A stretch of DNA of 18,302 nucleotides from JAENVU01 sp964544295 (GTDB lineage Bacteria > Actinomycetota > Acidimicrobiia > IMCC26256 > JAENVU01): NCBI GenBank assembly GCA_964544295.1, contig CAZJBJ010000069.1:1-18302 (forward strand), given 5' to 3'. Below, in pieces: positions 13,928 to 18,302 of the stretch. Made by a program: the position numbers and the translations under genes. The notes under the pieces were generated by a model, which worked only from the letters and a program-made list of their open reading frames with translations, had not been told where the DNA came from and did no database searches. Position 1 is the first letter of the stretch. Every line of letters starts with the position of its first letter.

Positions 13928-16900
13928 GTGGCGGAGATCATCGAGCGGTTCTCGCCCGCGGTGCGGGAATGGTTCACCACCACGTTCGGCGCGCCCACCG
14001 ATGCGCAGGCCCAGGGTTGGCCCGCCATCGCCGAGGGCGATCACACGCTGATCCTCGCCCCGACCGGATCGGGGAAGACGCTCGCGGCCTTCCTCTGGGC
14101 CATCGATCAGTTGGCGACCGAGCCGGTGCCGCCGAAGGCCGAGCGCACGCGAGTGCTGTACCTCTCGCCCATCAAGGCGCTCGCGGTCGACGTGGAGAAG
14201 AACCTGCGCGCGCCGCTCACCGGCAGCGCGCTCGCCGCCGAACGGCTCGGCGTTCCGTTCCATACGCCGACCGTCGGCATCCGCACCGGCGACACGCCGG
14301 CCAAGGAACGGTCGGCACTGCGGCGGCGCCCGCCGGACATCCTCATCACCACGCCCGAGTCGCTCTACCTCATGCTCACCTCCGGGGCCCGCGAGACCTT
14401 GCGCGACATTCGGTACGTGATCGTCGACGAGATCCACGCCGTGGCCGGAACGAAACGGGGCGCGCACCTCGCGCTCTCCCTCGAACGGCTCGAAGCCATC
14501 ACCAGGACCCCGCCGCAACGCATCGGCCTCTCGGCAACCCAGCGCCCGCTCGACGAGATCGCGCGGTTCCTCGGCGGGTGCGCCGACGGTCGACTCCGCC
14601 CGGTCACCGTCGTCGACGCCGGCACCCGCAAGGACCTCGACCTCGAGGTCATCGTCCCCATCGAGGACATGGCCGCGCTCGGCACCCGCTTGGACGATCC
14701 GCCGACTGGCCCGCTCGACGGTGAGACCCGCGCCAGCATCTGGCCGCACGTCCATCCCCGCATCCTCGATCTCATCCGCGCCCATCACACGACACTGATC
14801 TTCTGCAACGCGCGCCGCCTCGCCGAACGGCTCGCGGCACGGCTCAACGAACTCGCCGGAGAAGAGCTGGTCAAGGCCCACCACGGATCCCTCGCACGGG
14901 AGCAACGCCTGCTCGTCGAGGACGAGTTGAAGACCGGTCGGCTCCGGGCGTTGGTGGCCACGAGCAGCCTCGAGCTCGGCATCGACATGGGCACCGTCGA
15001 TCTCGTCATCCAGGTCGAGTCGCCGGGTGCGGTGAGCCGCGGGCTCCAGCGGATCGGCCGCGCCGGTCACCAGGTCGGCGAGCCCAGCACCGGCAAGATC
15101 TTCCCCAAGTACCGGGGCGATCTCCTCGAAGTGGCCGTCGTCGTCGATCGCATGCAGTCGGGCTCGATCGAGTCCACCCACATCATCCGCAACCCGCTCG
15201 ACGTCCTCGCGCAACACATCGTGGCCATGACCGCGGTCGACGAGTGGCAGGTCGACGATCTCGCCGCGCTCGTACGCCGGACCGCGAACTTCTCCGAACT
15301 CGGCGACGACGCGTTCACCGCAGTCCTGGACCTGCTCGCCGGCCGCTACCCGTCGGACGAGTTCGCCGGTCTCCGCCCCCGCATCGTGTGGGACCGCGTG
15401 GCCGGCTCGGTGCGCGCCCGGGACGGTGCCGGCCGCATCGCCATCACCAACGGCGGCACGATCCCCGACCGCGGCCTGTTCGGCGTGTTCCTCCCCGAAG
15501 GCACCCGGGTCGGCGAACTCGACGAGGAGATGGTGTACGAGAGTCGCCCGGGCGAGACGTTCGTTCTCGGCGCCAGTACGTGGCGCATCGATCAGATCAC
15601 CCACGACCGGGTGATCGTGCTCCCCGCGCCGGGCGAGCCCGGACGCATGCCGTTCTGGCACGGCGACCAACCCGGCCGACCCATCGAGTTGGGGCGCGCG
15701 ATCGGCGCCTTCACTCGCGACCTGCGGACCAAGGACACCGACGACGCCGTTTCCCACCTGCGCGAGACCACCGCACTCGACGAACTCGCAGCGACGAACC
15801 TCGTCGCGTACCTCGACGAACAGGCCGAGGCGACGGGCGCGATCCCGGACGATCGCACCATCGTCGTCGAGCGCTTTCCCGACGAACTCGGCGACTGGCG
15901 GGTCTGCATCCTGAGCCCGTTCGGAGCACGGGTCCACGCACCGTGGGGCATGGCGCTGCGGGCCACGTTCACCGAGCGACTCGGGACCGACGTGCAGGTG
16001 CTCTGGAGTGACGACGGCATCGTGCTCCGGCTGCCCGATGCTGTCGAGCGCTTCCCCATTGAGGACCTCGCGCTCGATCCCGACGGGGTCGAGAACCTCG
16101 TGATCGATGCACTCCCGGGCTCCTCGTTGTTCGCCGCCCGTTTCCGGGAAGCCGCGGCGCGCGCCCTCCTGCTCCCCCGTCGTCGCCCGGGCGAACGCAC
16201 GCCGCTCTGGCAGCAACGCCAACGGGCGGCCGGACTCCTCGAGGTCGCCGCGCACCATCCGACGTTCCCGATCATTCTCGAGACCACACGCGAGTGCCTC
16301 CAGGACGTCTTCGACCTCCCGTCACTCGTCGAACTCCTGCGCGACCTGCGGTCCCGCAGAGTGCGGATGGTCACCGTCGACACCCAGAAGGCGTCGCCCT
16401 TCGCACAGTCCTTGCTCTACGCGTGGATCGCGACCTTCATGTACGAAGGCGACGCGCCCCTCGCGGAACGGCGCGCCGCGGCGCTCGCCCTCGATCGGGA
16501 CCTCCTCCGAGAGCTGCTCGGGACCGAGGAGCTCCGCGAACTCCTCGACGCGGATGCGCTGGCCGAACTCGAACTCGAACTCCAACGCCTCACGCCCGAA
16601 CGACGTGACCGGGTGCGCACCGCCGACGATGCGCACGACCTGCTCACCGACCTCGGCGACCTCAGCGCGGCGGAGTTCACGGCCCGCATCCCCGACGGCA
16701 CCGACGCAGCTGCACTCCTGGACGATCTCTACCGGGATCGACGCGCCATCGAGGTGCAACTCGTCAGCGAGACCCGGGTGATCGCGGCCGAGGACGCCGC
16801 GCGCTATCGCGACGCTTTCGGTTGCGCGCTCCCGCCGGGCCTGCCGATGGCCTTCACCGAGTCCACCCCGGATCCCCTCCGTGAGATCCTGGCGCGTTTC

Positions 16901-18302
16901 GCTCGTACCCACGGACCCTTCCGGAGCCTCGAAGCCGCACAACGGTTCGGCGTACCGCTCGACCGGGTCGAACCCGAGCTGCGCGCGCTCGAGGGCACCG
17001 AACGCGTCGTGCGCGGCGAGTTCCGACCGGACGGCACCGAGCGAGAATGGTGTGACACCGTCGTCCTCCGTCGCCTGCGGCGGCGCAGCCTGGCCAAGCT
17101 GCGCCACGAGGTCGAACCGGTTGACCCCGAAGTGCTCGCCCGATTCCTGCCGGCGTGGCACGGGCTCGATGCGCCCCGCCACGGAGCCGACGCCCTCCTC
17201 GACGTCATCGCCCAACTCCAGGGCGTCGCGCTGCCCGCCTCCACCCTCGAGCTCGACGTCCTGCCGTCACGCGTCACGGGATACCGAGCGGATCAGCTCG
17301 ACGAACTCCTCAGCAGCGGCGATCTGGTGTGGGTCGGGGCCGGACCGATCGGTCCGCGCGACGGCCGCATCGCGTTGGCGTTCCGTGACCGCGCCCACCT
17401 CGTCCTGCCCGCACCCCTCGACCGACCGACCGGACCGATCCACGACGCCATCGCCGACCATCTTGCGACGCACGGCGCGTCTTTCTGGTCGGACCTGCTC
17501 GGTGCCGCCCGCAACCAGCCGGAAGCCGAAGTCCTGACTGCGCTCTGGGATCTCGTGTGGGCCGGCGCGGTGACCAACGACAGCCTGGCCCCCCTCCGAG
17601 CCCAACTCAGCCGGTCCAAGCATCGTGGAATAGCAGGAGGTCGGCCGCGCCCCGGCAGTCTCCGGCGGATCGGACCCCCGGCCGGGGCGGGTCGCTGGTC
17701 GCTCGTCGCCACGGCTCGCCCGGACACGGAGCCCACGCTCCGGTTGCACGCGCTCGCGACCCAACTGCTCGAGCGGTACGGCGTCGTCACCCGAGAAGCA
17801 GTCCGCGCCGAAGGCATCGTCGGGGGCTACGCCGCCGTCTACCCGGTGCTCCGGGCGTTGGAGGAACGCGGTCAGGTGCGCCGCGGGTACTTCGTCGCCG
17901 GTCTCGGCGCCGCCCAGTTCGCACTCCCCGGCGCGGTCGACCGACTGCGCGCCCACCGGTCCCCCGCGACCGACCCCGAGGTGCGAGTCCTGGCCGCCAC
18001 CGATCCGGCGCAGCCCTACGGTGCGGCGCTGCCCTGGCCGGACTCTGCCGGTCGACCGAGTCGGGCGGCCGGCGCGTACGTCGTGACCGTCGACGGTGTG
18101 CTCCATGGGTTCGTCGAACGCGGCGGCCGCACGATCACCACGTTCACCGACTCCGACCTCTGGGTCGCAGGAGTCGCTCTCCTCGTGAAAGACGGTGGAC
18201 TGCGCCAGATCTATGCCACCCAGATCGACGGCGTCGAGGTGCGCGAAGATCCTCTCGCCGTGGCGCTCCGGAACGTCGGTGCGCGCGACACGCCGCGCGG
18301 CC
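13928..18302 (+). CDS. lhr: Lhr-family ATP-dependent DNA helicase, 3' end cut by the window
   Basis: At least 1458 residues run open to the window edge; bacterial long-form Lhr proteins have about 1500-1540. Lhr is a 3'-5' superfamily 2 helicase linked to DNA repair in mycobacteria and E. coli. Motifs in order are Q-motif AQGWPAI (about 28-34), Walker A APTGSGKT (44-51), LYLSPIKALAVDVEKNL, TPESL, DEIH (167-170), SATQRP, LIFCNARR, ATSSLELGIDMG and QRIGRAGH (374-381). A winged-helix and DEAD-associated region follows, with VTVDTQKASPFAQSLLYAW. The long-form C-terminal domain is also present, up to DPAQPYGAALPWP and beyond. The GTG start matches the family N-terminus (FSPAVREWFTTTFGAPTDAQAQ). 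I read the whole frame and found no internal stop or frameshift. Probably only the last few dozen residues are missing. Confidence 0.92.
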   Translation, partial: MAEIIERFSPAVREWFTTTFGAPTDAQAQGWPAIAEGDHTLILAPTGSGKTLAAFLWAIDQLATEPVPPKAERTRVLYLSPIKALAVDVEKNLRAPLTGSALAAERLGVPFHTPTVGIRTGDTPAKERSALRRRPPDILITTPESLYLMLTSGARETLRDIRYVIVDEIHAVAGTKRGAHLALSLERLEAITRTPPQRIGLSATQRPLDEIARFLGGCADGRLRPVTVVDAGTRKDLDLEVIVPIEDMAALGTRLDDPPTGPLDGETRASIWPHVHPRILDLIRAHHTTLIFCNARRLAERLAARLNELAGEELVKAHHGSLAREQRLLVEDELKTGRLRALVATSSLELGIDMGTVDLVIQVESPGAVSRGLQRIGRAGHQVGEPSTGKIFPKYRGDLLEVAVVVDRMQSGSIESTHIIRNPLDVLAQHIVAMTAVDEWQVDDLAALVRRTANFSELGDDAFTAVLDLLAGRYPSDEFAGLRPRIVWDRVAGSVRARDGAGRIAITNGGTIPDRGLFGVFLPEGTRVGELDEEMVYESRPGETFVLGASTWRIDQITHDRVIVLPAPGEPGRMPFWHGDQPGRPIELGRAIGAFTRDLRTKDTDDAVSHLRETTALDELAATNLVAYLDEQAEATGAIPDDRTIVVERFPDELGDWRVCILSPFGARVHAPWGMALRATFTERLGTDVQVLWSDDGIVLRLPDAVERFPIEDLALDPDGVENLVIDALPGSSLFAARFREAAARALLLPRRRPGERTPLWQQRQRAAGLLEVAAHHPTFPIILETTRECLQDVFDLPSLVELLRDLRSRRVRMVTVDTQKASPFAQSLLYAWIATFMYEGDAPLAERRAAALALDRDLLRELLGTEELRELLDADALAELELELQRLTPERRDRVRTADDAHDLLTDLGDLSAAEFTARIPDGTDAAALLDDLYRDRRAIEVQLVSETRVIAAEDAARYRDAFGCALPPGLPMAFTESTPDPLREILARFARTHGPFRSLEAAQRFGVPLDRVEPELRALEGTERVVRGEFRPDGTEREWCDTVVLRRLRRRSLAKLRHEVEPVDPEVLARFLPAWHGLDAPRHGADALLDVIAQLQGVALPASTLELDVLPSRVTGYRADQLDELLSSGDLVWVGAGPIGPRDGRIALAFRDRAHLVLPAPLDRPTGPIHDAIADHLATHGASFWSDLLGAARNQPEAEVLTALWDLVWAGAVTNDSLAPLRAQLSRSKHRGIAGGRPRPGSLRRIGPPAGAGRWSLVATARPDTEPTLRLHALATQLLERYGVVTREAVRAEGIVGGYAAVYPVLRALEERGQVRRGYFVAGLGAAQFALPGAVDRLRAHRSPATDPEVRVLAATDPAQPYGAALPWPDSAGRPSRAAGAYVVTVDGVLHGFVERGGRTITTFTDSDLWVAGVALLVKDGGLRQIYATQIDGVEVREDPLAVALRNVGARDTPRG

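Noticed and set aside
13148..16258. A very long open frame (about 1036 codons) on the - strand opposite the transglutaminase-like and lhr genes
   Set aside because: Its translation is rich in Arg, Asp and Gly with no recognisable motif, and the + strand genes below it have full catalytic motifs. Strong G/C third positions leave the antisense frame free of stops.
13928..18302. Possible frameshift or break in the lhr gene
   Set aside because: I followed the frame codon by codon to the window end. No stop occurs, and motifs stay in frame throughout.
1..18302. tRNA, rRNA, CRISPR, prophage, or anti-phage defence genes
   Set aside because: No cloverleaf-like or regularly spaced repeat structure was seen, and genes cover nearly the whole window. 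The helicase is a housekeeping repair type and not part of a visible defence cluster.

Overview
The window comes from a chromosome with very high GC content, strong G/C preference at third codon positions, and many ATG/GTG starts that overlap the previous stop codon. Several features point to an actinobacterium: a mycothiol-type DinB/MDMPI family protein, a membrane protein with two DUF2510 domains, a large Lhr-type helicase, and starts preceded by TAnnnT at the distance expected of leaderless transcripts. The class Acidimicrobiia is a reasonable guess, but this is inference from style, not a database match. No rRNA, tRNA, CRISPR array, insertion sequence or prophage gene was seen. The window cuts the first gene at its 5' end and the last gene near its 3' end.

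Region 1 (1-2258, + strand) holds three genes joined by ATGA overlaps: the end of a methylthioadenosine/purine nucleoside phosphorylase, a complete MTA/SAH-deaminase-type amidohydrolase, and a DinB/MDMPI-like protein. The first two fit methylthio-nucleoside salvage. The third gene meets a small DUF2007-like gene (- strand, 2263-2526) almost stop to stop, and a 10-bp-stem hairpin covers both stop codons. A 46-bp divergent gap then leads to an MFS exporter and an enoyl-CoA hydratase (2573-4600, + strand). Next, on the - strand, is a DUF2510-DUF2510-DUF4328 membrane protein (4631-5620). Divergent from it is a D-threonine-aldolase-like PLP enzyme (5706-6698).

Region 2 (6751-13885, + strand) is the most distinctive part. 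It is a compact six-gene run behind one apparent leaderless promoter. It encodes three tandem, paralogous amidase-signature hydrolases that resemble 6-aminohexanoate-cyclic-dimer hydrolase, an AtuA (DUF1446) protein, the small AtuA-associated protein, and a transglutaminase-like thiol enzyme. The genes overlap or lie within 19 bp of each other, except at the AtuA/small-partner junction. There, 67 bp hold a perfect 9-bp hairpin and a 23-codon ORF that exactly bridges the two genes in a third reading frame. I read the run as a catabolic operon for an amide, cyclic amide or peptide-like compound that yields an acyl or hydroxyacyl product. The substrate is unknown, and I know of no described system with this set.

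Region 3 (13928-18302, + strand) is nearly all of an Lhr-family DNA helicase, open without a stop from its GTG start to the window edge and likewise preceded by a TACGGT box. Four starts (2526-, 2573+, 6751+, 13928+) share this TAnnnT box 6-10 nt upstream of the start codon. This suggests that leaderless or near-leaderless transcription is routine here.
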